Source: Alligator mississippiensis (lineage: Eukaryota; Chordata; Crocodylia; Alligatoridae). Taken from it: a stretch of 64,000 bases of DNA. The notes beneath the pieces are model-generated. The model had not been told where the DNA came from. It searched no databases and was given only the letters and a program-made list of their open reading frames with translations. Shown here piece after piece: positions 46,084 through 59,165 of this stretch. Numbering within the stretch: position 1 is the first letter of the stretch; each line of letters opens with the position of its first letter. The stretch covers positions 20,158,501-20,222,500 of the forward strand of contig NC_081835.1 in the NCBI RefSeq assembly GCF_030867095.1. The letters run 5' to 3'. The translations under genes were made by a program, and so were the position numbers.

Positions 46084-47354
46084 CTGGAAATACAAAAATG
46101 GGCAGGTCACACAGGTGGTACCCTGCAGAAGCAGGATGGACTGTCAAGAGTCTGCAGCAAGTCTGGGTCAGGTTGTCCTTCAACAGTGTGAAAAGTTGTT
46201 CCCACTCAACCAGGCCTCACATTCCTGTGTTCCCAGGCCAAGTACCTTATAAAGAAATCAAGGGCAATGCCCGAAACCTGCATCTGAGAGCACAGCTGCA
46301 TTAGAAATACACGCACACACACAAAAAAAAAAAAAATCAAAGTTCTGGAGCTGTCTCAATGCCACTCCAGCGCATCCTCCTCCAGGTCCTATAAACTAAA
46401 GAGCAGCTTCTCGAAACTACTGCTATGCAGTACCATGTTGTGCTATGGTCATGAGAAAGTGTAATATATGCATATGTAATCCAGCTCCCACACAAAGATA
46501 AGCTTGCGTGGACCACAACAGCTGCTTCCAATGAAAACGCAGCTCTCCACCTATGACACAACATGTTGGGAGGACATTTCACATCTGCTAATTAAAAATT
46601 TTGAAATTCACCTTCAGGGCTTCTGTACCTTTGCAAACAGGATAGCTCTTACCTTGCAGAACTCTGTGGGCACACAGAAAGCTGGACTCAGTGTAACCTG
46701 GTGAAGTGCACATCTGAGGGAAAGAACTGAAGCTTACATGTGTTGAGAGCAAATTAAGAGTTAGGCCCTTTCTCTGCTAGCCACAACCCGGCATTGGAAG
46801 CAGGTCATAAGTACAGCTGCAGGTCATATTTTGTAATGTAGCTTTAAAAGGCAGCAAAGATGGACAGTATCAGGCAGTTACTGGGGCTATGGCTAGAACA
46901 TAGTTTCTAATGTCATTTGCCCTATGTGAGCTGGTTGGACAGCTAAGCCAGGGTTGTTTTCTGACAGATTTGGCTTCACATGAGCTTCATGGAGTTTCAC
47001 TCCCACCCTCTGCCTGGGCAGAGGATTTTGGGTGACTAGGATAGGTTACTACAATGCTCACTGGCATGTAGGACAGCGGGGACTAAATGATTTTCATGAC
47101 AATTTTGCAAGGTGGATTTGAACATGATTACCCAGCAAGGTAGACTGCACAGAGGGGAGATTCCTCAGAAGCCAGCACCCTCCACCCCAGACTACATTAT
47201 TGCATATAAATGGAGTAATGACAGGATTACATACCAGGAATAATGGGTGCAAGATAGAAGAAGCCAGCTGCTGAACTGGGGGCAGAACAAGGAAAAGACA
47301 TCGAGGAGCAAACAAGGGCCCCGGGCTCCACAGAACCAACATGCAGGCACTCAC
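46084..47354 (-). other. NCKIPSD: NCKIPSD intron, 1.3 kb
   Basis: GT-AG intron with a short CA/poly-A tract near 46308-46335 and nothing else recognisable. Confidence 0.7.
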
Positions 47355-47525
47355 CAGGATGCGAAGCAGCTCTTCCAGGTAGCAGCAGATGACATTTTCG
47401 TCTTCATAGAGAGCCCAGCTGCGCTGCTGGGCATCATCTTTATGCCTGGCCAGATCGGCAAAGATCACCTCGAGCCTCTGTTCATCATGGCAGATCTGTC
47501 CCGATGGCAGCCCTGAACTCAGATT
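47355..47525 (-). CDS. NCKIPSD: NCKIPSD coding exon ([15 protein letters not shown]...)
   Basis: It is exactly 57 codons, phase 0 at both ends, with acceptor CATCTTGCAG and donor CTG|GTGAGTG. It encodes [35 protein letters not shown] and [10 protein letters not shown], the start of the most conserved part of the Arp2/3-activating domain. Confidence 0.96.
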
Positions 47526-50500
47526 CTGCAAGATGACAAAGTGCTAGCAAACTGAATCTCAGGATTTTGTGTTAGCGAGAAGTTTTATGGGTCTCAATAC
47601 TGACAGATCATTACACATAGCCAATATAACTGGTGGCAGGTGGGGCATCAGGTGAAGACCCCACCTTCTAATCAGGATAGTTTACACTTCAAAACATTTT
47701 CCAGTTCTCTTTTTCCCTTTCTTGTAAAGCTCGTGGCATTGAGAAGTCAGTGAAACCCTGCTCCTCTGTGTTGTTGCACAGCCAGAAACCAGCTTTGCAT
47801 CTGCAAGCCTCCCACACTTGGGACACTTGGCTGGTTTGCCTTCACAGGGTGGGAGAAGCTCACTTAGTTCTCATTAAAGGTTTCTCTGCAGAGATGTGGG
47901 CTGGATGCCAGAGCAGCTGGTTTTCTCACCCTGACCAATGAGAAGTCTACCCTCAGATCAACTCCAGCAAGCATCCTTCCAGCCAGGGGAATTTATACCT
48001 GGGGCTTGTTTGGATCAGATAATTACAATGTGGCATGTACATTCTTTCCTCATTTCTTAACAGGGAGTCAGAGCACTTGGAAAAACAGCACACTATTTGC
48101 ATTGCACTAGAGAGGAATGCCACCGAGTGAAGAGGTGAAGCTGTTCTCCACCAGAAGCAGCAGAAATTTGGGAACTGGTTCAAGGTGAACTAACTTCTGC
48201 TTCCTTAGACCACTGAAATCTACCAGATTCACAATGTATAAGGAAAAAAACCCCTAAGCTGCCATATTGGTGGCACCAGAAAGGATTCAGTTTGCCAGAC
48301 ATGTCCACTTTCCAAACATGTGGAATAAGGAGAATACTTTCCTTTTAATTTAAGCAGTTCAATATGCTAAAAGCATCAATTAGCCTCCTGACACCCAGCT
48401 AAGGTATGTTGCTCCCAACACACAAAGCTAGTGCTTCAGCAAGCCCACTTTCCATCATGGAAGCATATAGGTGAACAGGATGGATCAAGAAGTTGATCCG
48501 AGTAGTAAGCCCAGCTGTTCTGGCATGAGCTGCGTGACACATTTTCCCAAGAGAGAAGTGTTGCAGAGTGAGAGTGCAACAACGAGTAGCTCTGAATGTG
48601 ATCACACCAGTGTGGAGGCCCCATTTTCCCTCGGACTCCAAATGGACAGATTTTCATTTCATTCATCTGCCAGCTGTGTCAATTAATAACAGATGGCTAC
48701 CTATTTGCATCACACTTTGACAACATAAACACCTTAAGTGTTAAGCTTTAGGAATAAGGCAGGAATCAATTTCTCTCCAAATTGTTTCACCTCTGCTTTT
48801 CCTCAGATATTCAACCTAGATGACAATTCAGAGTCATCAACTAGTCTTATTGAGCACAGATCTCTCTCTCCAATTATAGAGTCTGTATGCAATAACAGCC
48901 ACAGCCTGCATGGCACTACCTTCCTGTTTTATGCAAAGTCTTTGCGCTAAAGAGCTGGCTCCCTCAAAAGGTAGTGAGCGAAGGCAAAATAAAGGACAAA
49001 AAGCAAGACATGGTGGTCAGATGGTAATCAGTCATGTCCTGATAGTTTTAAGTACTACCTTGTTTCTGTAATGAAACAGAACCTGATTATCCTACGCTAC
49101 AAACAAGCTAGTTTCTTCAAGGTATCAGGGGAGCAACATGTCTTTAGGAGGGATTTCAACATGAAAGTACCCTCAGAGCAATTTAAGTTACAATTCAGGA
49201 TGAAAAGGGCAGCAGTGGAGGCACTGGAATGCCTGGGAGAGAACAGGACAAACAGCATCCAGAGACTGACACCATTTGACAGAGGAAACATGTTGGGACA
49301 ACGAGACACCAAAAGAGGCCGGAGTTTTCTAGTAAGAGAACTATACAGAGCCCAGAAGACAAGGAAGAGCAGCCTGAACCTGATGAGAGAGATCCCAAAC
49401 TCAGAACAATAGTCACTGATGGACCAAATCAATGAAACAAAGGAACAAAAAGGGTTTTGTAATCCAATGTATGAGTAACAGACTGTGACCTCCTCCAGGC
49501 AACAGAGAAGGAGGACTGCTCATCTCATCATTACTTAGTTAGAAGATGATGTAAGAGCATATTTAAGGTAAAACTATGGTACTGCTCCAGGTCCTGGACT
49601 CTGGAAGGCTTCAGGTTCCTTTTTGCTGATCACTGACATGGACCTTCAGACCATCAATCTTCCGAGCAGCAGCTCATGTCAGAAGCCAGAGTGACACTGG
49701 TTTGCTTTAGAGAAGCAAGTCAAAATATGGAATTTGGATTAGTAACTGCCCTGAGCAAGCTCAAAAGTCCCAGAGCAGGAAAGCAGGCTGTTTATATACC
49801 AAAACACTGCAACCCTACATTGAAAAATAATTCCTAACTTATTAATTCCAGTGTTTTAAGATGTTTCATTAGAGAGACACTTGTTCATAATTTGCTTCAT
49901 GGCATTTGAGGTGTGATCTAATTAGGACTCTTTTCACTACATAATTGAAGCACCGAATCAAAGTATTCTTCTTGCTGCTGTAATTATACAGTCATCAGGC
50001 TGAGATAACGAAGGAGGATTTCACACAATCCGCTGTAGATTCTTGGAAAGGTATTTTGGGAAGCTACAGATGGACAAGAAGGCGGCTGGCTAGATTATCA
50101 GCAGGTTGGTGTTAGGCTTAGAGTGGTTTCCAGCAACACAGAGCATGAACTGAATGGAATTAGTGATTTATCACAGGAGGCAGAGAGAAGAGACCTACTT
50201 GACCACATCTGATTTTTCCCTCTGCCCACGCAACACAATCTCCAGGGCTCTGGCTGACCTCTATTCAAGCACCCCAAGTGAAGTGGCTTTCTTTAGAGAC
50301 TATTCTACACCCAAGGCCTGGACCAAGGCCAAGTTAAATGTATCCAGCATCCCCTTGGGCAGGTAATCAGACTAGGTGGAACTGTCTTTACTTGTTTTAA
50401 ACGTTTACTTTTAACTTTTCTTTAACGTCTCAACATTCAACTCTCAGCTTTTACCATCCGTCATCCATAGCCTTTCCAATTCCAACGTCCATTGAACTGC

Positions 50501-53500
50501 TAATGGGCTTGAAGGAGATCAATCTATTAGCATAGCTCTTCTGTCTAACCAGTACAACTGTATGCACACCATCTGAACAGGATCTCAGCACCAGTCTCAT
50601 TTTCCCCAGCCTCAGCCCTGGAGCCAGGTCTGTGCCTGTTAGGCAATCTGGCGGGTACCACTCCCCTACAGCTATGCCTGCTGCAATGTCACTTCAGGAA
50701 ATGAGACCATTCCCAGAAGGTAGCTGTAAGCAAGTGGATAGTGCTAGATTTGTAATGAAGTTTGCTTCCCATGACCGTGTTGTCTTTCACTAACAGCTGG
50801 TCCCCTCCAAACAGAGGCAGAACTATTAAACCCTGCAGGGCTTTCGTTGCTGCTAAAGAGAACAGGGTTATTTTTGGAAATGTCTCTCTCATCACCCCAC
50901 CCCAACCCGCTCGCTACCAGACTGCCAGATCGGCGGGGCAAACTTGGCTGCGCTTCCACAAAGCTGTTTTCTTCATCTCCTCCTGTTTTTGATGCCACCC
51001 CCACCACTGTGTCAACAGCACTGGAGAAGAATCGCTGTTGCTTTGATCACAAGCATCTTCCTTCCCAGTGTTCCCCTTCCGGATGAGCGAATATCAACAG
51101 CAGCTACAGGAGACAGCAGCTTGTGGCACAGACACAAAAGACCAATCCCCATATTTTACCCTTGGCTGCTGCAACAAATCCCACCACCTTAGACCACTAC
51201 CTGCCCTAACAAGTCACTAATGAGGAGAAGGGCTAGTCTCCTCTACAGCTCTCCCCAAGAGACCAGCCCAGATTAACAGCATGGTAGGGGACAAACAGAT
51301 TAAATTCACTAAACCGAACTCTATGGGGTCACCCCATTGAGTGCACAGGTTTCAAGTAAGAGCAGTAAGAGCTCCCTGGCTAGGCTTATAGCAATTATGG
51401 TGGTCTTTGGAGCTGTAAACCTGTTGGAGAGCAGGGCTGGTTTGAGGAGAGGCAGGGCCCACCGCATACAGATGTGCAAGGGTGTCACAGGAAGCAAGAA
51501 GTCACTCGGCTTTCAAGCCACATTAGCTACACTTCAACACCATCTTCCCACACAGTGCCTTTCAGGTGTTCCAGCCATCTGCAGGCTAACAAACAGTCAC
51601 GCCACGGATTTATTCGGCAGCAAACCTCTCTGGGTGACTGCAGCCCAGGATTGAGAATGGCAGTGAGAAAGTGGCACACCTGGAGGGTCTGACACCAGCT
51701 CCCCCCAGTAGGGTTGCTGCCATAGCAATTCATGACCAAAAGGCCCCCCAAGTCCTAATGCTGCTTTTCAAAACCTGTATTAAAGGAGGAGACGCAAGCG
51801 AAATGTGCTGGTTGTGAGCATTCACTCTGCTGAGCTCCCCATTCTCCGGGGGAACAAGCTGCCCTTACCAGGCTGAGAAAAGCCAAACCTGGAGCAGGGA
51901 ACAATCCCCAACCAGGCGTAAGCATCACTTGTTTTAGGCAAAACTAAATTGCAGGGGCTGACCGCAATCCAAGAGAAAGGGGAGCCTGCTTAAAGAGGCA
52001 GCAGCATGGAGGAGGCAGGAGCAGGGAGATTTGTTTGAGCTGATGAGAGGGCAAGAGCTGTCACACCTACCACTTGAATGGACAAGCAGGTCCAATCACA
52101 GCCTTCCACCAGCATAAATTCGCCAAAAGGAATACTGTTGGGACCCACATGCTGTCCTGCTCTAGCAACAGCCAGTTATTTCAGTTTTCCACTCTCCATG
52201 TCAAAAAAAAGCCTTCTTTCCTCATCTATCTTGGCCTTCCAGCCTGGACTCTCATACAAAGGCAGGCTGCTCTGCGTCTGCCCAGACAGGATTCCAACTC
52301 CTCTGGGGCTAGCAGAGCTCAGGGTTGCAGCAGAACGTGACCCAGCTGTCTAGTCTCAGAGCTCGGACTCATCTTTGCTGGCCAAGGAAACTGCATGAGA
52401 ACACCTTTGCCCAGGCAGCGCCCAAAAGTTCATAGTTTTAATGGGCAACTGTAAACAGGTGGAGAGGCCTAAGTGGAGTTTGGTGGCGCTGTAACTTGAA
52501 GGGTAGAAAAAAAAAAATACTGAATTATACACAGGACAGCCAGCAAATCTTCCTGCCTGACAGCCAGCAAAAAGACACCCTCATATCAAGCACCCTTCCA
52601 GCCGTGAGCCCTCCTAGGTGTTCTCCCTTCCTCTGTATGGTTCGCTCCATAGAATCAGAGTGCATCCCTGATATTGCTGAATCTTGTCATCAGCCAGCAA
52701 TCCCTAACCTGCTTTACACATCTTCAACAGACTTGATAACCTCGTGTCTCTCATTCCTCTCTGGTTATGACAAGCTTTCAACCCATATAAAGTTCCTATG
52801 CAAGCCAATTCAATTTACTTGTCAGGTAATCGTTGCAGTAAACAGGTCTGCAAAAGCCCAAATTGTTATTTTTCTCCATTCCCTTTGTCTGTTAAACCCT
52901 AACAGGTTATGCAGTAAGGACAGAAAAAGGAGGAGCCATTTCTTGCGGCCATTTCTTAGACCTAGTCAATCCTTTCTTTGAGGAAAGCAAACAGATCCAG
53001 ACCGACTAGGGTTTTCTCCTGGAGTCTGATGTTCCAGAAGGAAGTGAGGGGAGGGGGTAACAGGGCCTCCTGCTATCCTGGACACACTCCCTTTCTTTTC
53101 TACTGTTTCCCTTTTAAGGATACACTGGGAAATTATAGATTATTAGTGATCTCAGCTCACGGCTTTGGAAGTGTCTCCTGTTACAGAAAGACTGGTCAGA
53201 GGCATCCAGGCAGATTTGGGGAGGCAGCATATGGTGCTGTTAGAGCAATAAGAAGTCATTTCTACCCCACCCTCCAGGCACAGGAGACAAGGCAACTGAA
53301 TGGAAAAATACCACAAGCACTTCAACCTTCATAGGAGCACGGTGGGAATCAGCTGGAGGTAATGGATTCTAAAATTGATTTAGTAAACCAGTGATTTGAC
53401 TTCAAATTAAAACCAGGAGAGAAGAAAGGATACAACTAATTAGAGAATGTAATATGAAGCTTGAAACAGGCATGAGATTTACTATGGGTAGGTTGAAGCT

Positions 53501-54917
53501 TTAATCAAAGATGATGTCTCACTTCACTTAAAAGACAGAGTCCCTTGAAAATGCTCTCAAGAGCAAATATTAGCATCGGCCAGGTTGGAAAATAGACCCC
53601 AAAGTTTTATGAAGTGTTTTTAAGGAATACCTTTTGCTTAAAACTGAAGACTCAGTCATGATCCAATACACCATATCAGTTTGTTAAAATCCAACCCATA
53701 TCCCCCTCATACATGCCCATGCATAACTGTTTAAATAGAGAAGGATTTGTATGCTTATTCTTTACAAGGATGATTAAATGCAAGTTAGTGCTTGAACTAT
53801 AGCGGTATAGCTAATGCCATTCAAGCCCCCACTTGTCAAATTTGATCAGTATTAATGTGATTTATACTAGGACTGATATTCCTGTGCAGGAAGATGAGTA
53901 GCTGTCTCTGTGCAAGGTCCATCTTCACTAGTATAAATTACCCCCATGTCAGGGGTTGCACCTACATAACTATTTCAGTAAGGAAACACACCCTAATTGA
54001 AACCAGTTCTACTGGAATGAGTGCTGTGCTTAGACCAGCCTGAACATCCTTTCCAGATGAATACCAAGATCAGGCTCCATTAACAGCTAAACTGCTCCAC
54101 TAACAGCTAAACCGCAGTGGTCTGCTTTTGTTCCTGATACGGTACAAAACGCATCACCAGGCATAAAAAGAGAGACAGAGAGGCCTGCAAATTGCACATC
54201 CATGTTCTCCCCTCCTGCAGTTCCAAACATATAGCTCCCAGTTTTCCCAGACAGACAAGTGCTCAAGCAAGAGGGTGGATACCTTTGCGCACCAAGTTCC
54301 TGCTAGTATGCTTGGACTTCGTTCTTAAGCTTCAAGAATGTTATGAAAAAATAAGCAAATAATAAGAAAACAAGAAAGGCCCTGTTTTCCAAATGTGTTG
54401 AAACGCCAAGTTTCTAGATGTTTGTCCAAGGTGCAAGAAAGAAGAAATGGAACAGGGCTTCTTATGTGAGCCAAGTCCCAAACAACTGCCTGAATATTAG
54501 TTAAAAATTTCTGCCAAATCCAGATCAGACGCATCATCTATTGTTATTGTGTGAGAAAGCAATTACCTGATGGGGTAAGGACCACAAAATGTGAGATTTC
54601 ATGACTACTTACAGGATGATCTATTCAATGTAGATAATTAACTGGATTATGATTTGATCTAAATTTTGAATGCCAGCAGTTCTGCATATCTGAATGCCTC
54701 TGAACACTTCATTATAATCTTGCCATCAGCAATGGAACTCTAATCTTAGATGTTTATAAGAAACGTACTCCTCTGGGCTCTGTTTAGCAAGTGGAAGCTG
54801 AAATTTATTATCCCTCCTTCTAAAGTTGAGGGCTGCCCAGATGCACACTTATCTGTCTCAACGGTTGCAAAATTCCATTCTTTTATTTCTCTGGGCATGT
54901 AGAGGGAGGAGGGTTTG

Positions 54918-54952
<35 letters not shown>

Positions 54953-56061
54953 GGTATAAATTTAAGAGGATGCTGTTGCTTGAGTGGCTTGGGAAAGCAC
55001 CCTTCAGAGTTAACAACACATTAGGAAACAGGCCTACATATTAAGCTACAGAAAAGCGATTATCTCTAGGTAAGCCATCTATATGCTGGAGGAGAGATCA
55101 GTAGGAAAACCAGGGAAACAGTTGAAACGGTACCAGGTTAGTGCACTGGGACAGGAACTGGCCGTAGCACTTCCAGCACCTTCCTTGCCCTTGGTGTCTT
55201 TGCTTGCTTTGCTTTCCCTTCTCCTCAGGGCACATCCTTAGACTTCTCTCAATTATTGCTCTCCAGTTCACGGATGGTGGGAGCAGAATTCAGCATTGCT
55301 GCTGCCCACTTGCATGCACTGGAACAACTCCAAACACCCACAGACTGAGAGAAAGGGGAAGTGATCCAATGGGGAACACTGCACATGCATCAATCACCAT
55401 GCTCTTCCTTCCCTGTAGTAGAGAAGGAAAAGCCTTCCCCCACTGCACTGCCACCTCTGCCATGGCAGCCAGCTTTTGGCTTGGACAAGTGTAACCTTCC
55501 TAGGCTCCATCAAGAACATTTCCCAGAGCGCCACAGTCCTGCAGTATCTGCATCCACTGATATGTCTTACTGCTGGCATGTCCTCTGGGTCTAGAAGCTC
55601 TTACCTCGCCAGCTCCCATGTTTGCTGGCAGGCTCGTAGCATGCTGGCTGCCATTCCTTGTCCTGTTCCACCTCCCTGCCACCCTAAAATGCCTACCTCT
55701 TCTGCAGCCTGCACACATTGCTCCTAAAACCCAAGCCAAAGGCCTGACAGATCTCCAAATGTGCCCCTTCTCCACATCCTGCTACGGCCCATCTGGAATG
55801 AGGCCCTGTGCAATGCATCAGTTGGCCAGTTCTCTGTTGCTAGCTAGTCCCACTCAGAATTGGTCTCCAATGCTCTCCCCTCCCTGCTGGTCTTTTGCAC
55901 ACTTTTATCAATCAGTTCATTTTACCCTGGGACTTTCTTTCTTTGTTTTGCTCCAAGGTTGAGAATGGAAAGGCAAATTACTACCTAGAGATCTCCTTCA
56001 GCACTTTGACCATTACTCAAGCCTGGTCCCCGGCCTTTGCAGAGCCTGGTGTTTCCTTTAC
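47526..56061 (-). other. NCKIPSD: NCKIPSD intron, 8.5 kb
   Basis: GT-AG intron with no gene or clear mobile element that I recognise. The part 53.3-54.9 kb is AT-rich. Segment 49840-50060, rich in TAATTA and ATAATTG motifs, could be a conserved non-coding element. A 28-base T run lies at 54920-54947. Confidence 0.6.
54920..54947. repeat. T homopolymer (28)
   Basis: A perfect 28-base T run. No AATAAA or recognisable retrocopy body adjoins it on either side, so it is listed as a simple repeat. Confidence 0.9.
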
Positions 56062-56690
56062 CTTACTTTCCACCAGGGAGATAAGAATCTGTTCCATGAT
56101 GCTGCTGGTCGCTGGGACGTTGCTCTGTATGTGGCCAATCACCACGCCGATGGCCACCCGGGACAGCTCATAGCTTAGGTGTGTGTTCCTGCGCACCAGC
56201 TCGATTAGCTCAGCACCGATCGTCTTTGGCACTGATACAGCCAGGCTGCTGGGTTCTGGGGCCAGGGACTCCAGGGCAGTTGCCTTTTTCTCTTCAAGGG
56301 AAAGAGAGGTGAAGGCTTCTAAGCCTGCTGGGGGAGCCGGAGTGGTCTTCTTGACCTGTGGATTCTTCTCCCCATCCACAGTGAGACACCTTTGAAGCCC
56401 TGCTTCAGTTGGAGGGGCTGGGGCAGCCCTCTTGGTCTGAGGAGATCTGGTTATACCATCCTTTGCTGAAGTCCCATGCTGTGTGTGGACAGAAGAGCCA
56501 AAATCCAAGCTGCGTGATATGGTAGTGTGCGCACTCCTGCTGGGCACGGGTGGCGGGGTGTTGGTGGGGCTGGAAGTGGCTGTTGGGAGACACATTTCCG
56601 AGGGAGTGGAACCAGTGTACAAGCTATCGAGGGAAGTGGAGCTCACAGAAGAGGCACCAGAAACTGACCCAGAGGTGATTTCCACAGCAT
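56062..56690 (-). CDS. NCKIPSD: NCKIPSD coding exon, proline-rich linker to start of leucine-rich domain
   Basis: The acceptor TTTTTTTCAG precedes AT GCT GTG GAA, and the donor AGT AAG|GTAAAG closes in phase 0. The 209 complete codons hold a Ser-rich stretch ([19 protein letters not shown]), [14 protein letters not shown], then two similar basic/proline motifs (KRAAPAPP and KKTTPAPP about 25 residues apart). After these comes the conserved [16 protein letters not shown] to [12 protein letters not shown] segment. PPPVP-type motifs are likely SH3 ligands. The exon is about 40 residues longer than the human equivalent as I recall it, and the extra length is in the proline-rich part. Confidence 0.94.
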
Positions 56691-59077
56691 CTGAAAAAAA
56701 GGAACAATTAAGAAGGCCTTAGCAACAGCATCAAAGAAAAAGGAAGAAACAAATTGCCACAGCCCAGTCCATTAAGAAGCTCATTGGGCATGCTACCAAA
56801 GCAGTTTAACTCCTTTTCCTGGCTCACTTATCTCAAAGCAAAATTGTATTAGCTCTCTCTTGAGCATTCCAATGCAATCACCTCTTTAGTAAAGGGGAAA
56901 AATCCTATTCCACCGAGATGAATTTGCTTCAAAGAGCTCACAGCTTCACAGGGTGAAATAGCTCAAGGAGAAAGGAATCTTTTCCCCTGAATTTAGACAG
57001 TAACTTTCTTCCCCCACATACTGAGCATGATGTTTACTTTTGACATGGCCGAATACCAAACTCTGTAAAACTGTGGCAAGCATCTTCTTTCCCTCCTGCA
57101 GAACAGACCGTGGGGTTGGTGTAGTGTCAAAAGCAAGAAAGAAGCACCAGAGCATTTGGCTGGCAGGCACCTATGGTTTCTCCCTCTAAGCATTCTAGAT
57201 GATTAACTTCTAAACCCCAAAGACATATTGCTGGCTGCCCTACCACTACACGATCACTTGCTATGGTTTATTTTGGGATGCACAGTCCATTTTAGATATG
57301 GCTAACTCCAGCCATAGTGCTTACGCCATTTCTCTAAGGAAACCAGCTCAAAATCTAATTGGCCTCCTTGTCAGGACATTTATTCCCCCACCAGCCACAA
57401 TATTCACACAGCTTTGCCTTGCAATTTCTTAAAAAAAAAACAGGACTGCAGAAATGTATCCCACATCAGCCTCTCACAGCTCGGCAGGGAGACTCAGTCA
57501 TTCAGGCAGAGTGACAGAGCCCAATCACTCCCTCTCTGAACCCCAAATTAAGGGATTCACAATCTGTGGGAGGATGAAAGTCCCCCTTCAGGATGACCTT
57601 GATTCCCAAGGCAAATTCATTCCAATTTTGTATGCTGCACCAGCATTCACATTACCGCTCGCTGTTCTTTACTGGCTCACCTGTTTATCCACAGAAAATA
57701 AAAACCTCCTCAGGCAATGAGCATTATCCCCAGGCAAAGGGAGAGAGATCCTCTTATGTCACCAGGACATTGAAAAGCCTTTTCTATGCTTGTGCTGTGT
57801 GAGGCTTCAATAATCTTATTCTACAACCAAGTCCTATCACTAGTTGCACATCACTGGCTGAGAAGCCCCCCGTCAGGCCTCCCCCCACCTTTTGAAACAC
57901 AGAATACTGGGATCTTCAGCACCATTTGCTCTCAGGTCAAAGACAAGTAGGGTTACATGAACTATACAATCTCCTAAAAAGCACTCCCCTATTTTCTACT
58001 TTCCTCCTCTTTCTAAAGATAACAGTCCACATGCTGCAGCTTCCACTGGATGTCACCTAATGAAAGGGGCAGTAAAAACTACAGCAGTGAGAGGTTGCAC
58101 TGTTGTGATTTAGTGTGGAATGGCGCAGGTTGGGTGCCTGTCCCATGTTTCAATTACCTGCCCAGAATCAGTCAGCTCCATCCTATATCTCACGTGATCA
58201 CTGAAGAGAACATGACTGAGGTTGGGTGGGGCTGGCTTTGGTCACAGATCAATTGTAACAGGACAAGAGAGCATCATGGCAATGCACCACCACACAGCTA
58301 GTGTCACAACAGAATGGCTTTCCTCATTCACACCCCAACTAAAAATAGGTCCTCAGACAGCGTCAACTATATATTTATTTGTGTCAGCCCATCAGCACTT
58401 CTGCAGACAAGATTGCAAGTTTTCATGTCCACAATGGGGTCGGTCTGTCTGCAGGATGTACGCAGCTGATTTACAGCAAGGGGCTGCAGGTGGCATGCTT
58501 CTGTCTTTTGGCTAGACAAGGAACCGGCTTTGCCAAACTCTAACCTGAGGAACAAAGAGCTGGGTGGACTGCCAGCAAAAAGCTCCAACTGAATGCAAGC
58601 CAGTTCCTCACTGCATTAATACAGAGCTCCCCCTGGCGACTGACCAGATTTATCACATCCAAATGCAACAACATCCCTCCCCACACCCCAACTTATCATT
58701 CTACCTGGCCAAAACAATCTCAGTGGTATTTGTGCAAAACTACTGGACACAAGGACCCCAACCCACTGTGGCTGCAGGCATCTTTCAAGGAAGCAAGCAG
58801 AGCAGAAAGTTGCAAAAGCTGCTTTTGCAAACCCTGCCTCCAGCCAACACTGAACTCCTGAGACGTGTCCAACTCCATTGGAGATGATGGGGAGAAGAAT
58901 CCACTGGTGCTGGACCAATACTGAATTACAGGGTAGGGAGAAAACACAGGTCCCCAACCCACAGGTGTTATATTTAAGAACCAGGAGGTAAACTTTAGCC
59001 CGTTGTCCCAGCTGCTGACAACACACTCTCCCTCCCCTCCTGCCCAACATCCAAAAAGAGAGTGTCTGTCTCCTTAC
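56691..59077 (-). other. NCKIPSD: NCKIPSD intron, 2.4 kb
   Basis: GT-AG intron between the IPPQPRR exon and the long proline-rich exon. I see nothing recognisable in it. Confidence 0.7.
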
Positions 59078-59165
59078 TTTTAATGGGCACTGCTGTCTGT
59101 GTGCTCTTGCGCTTTTCTGGTGGTGGTGGTGTGACGGGAGCAGCTCGGCGCGGCTGCGGTGGGAT
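59078..59165 (-). CDS. NCKIPSD: NCKIPSD coding exon (IPPQPRRAAPVTPPPPEKRK)
   Basis: The acceptor AACGTTCCCTTCTAG leads to ATC CCA CCG in phase 0. The donor AAA A|GTAAGG gives phase 1, matching the next exon's leading AT. The 29 codons contain the conserved IPPQPRRAAP and TPPPPEKRK polyproline/basic motif of the Nck-binding region. This is the most upstream NCKIPSD exon I can place. Confidence 0.92.

Noticed and set aside
49071-49412. A 113-codon plus-strand open frame in a NCKIPSD intron
   Set aside because: No recognisable family, no promoter or splice signal, and a minus-strand frame overlaps it, as expected by chance.
52496-52981. A 161-codon plus-strand open frame
   Set aside because: The composition is not protein-like, there is no domain, and it begins in an A-rich tract. 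It is likely to be chance.
54920-54947. Poly-A tail of a processed pseudogene on the minus strand
   Set aside because: No polyadenylation signal or gene-like body lies upstream of the A run, and there is no target duplication.
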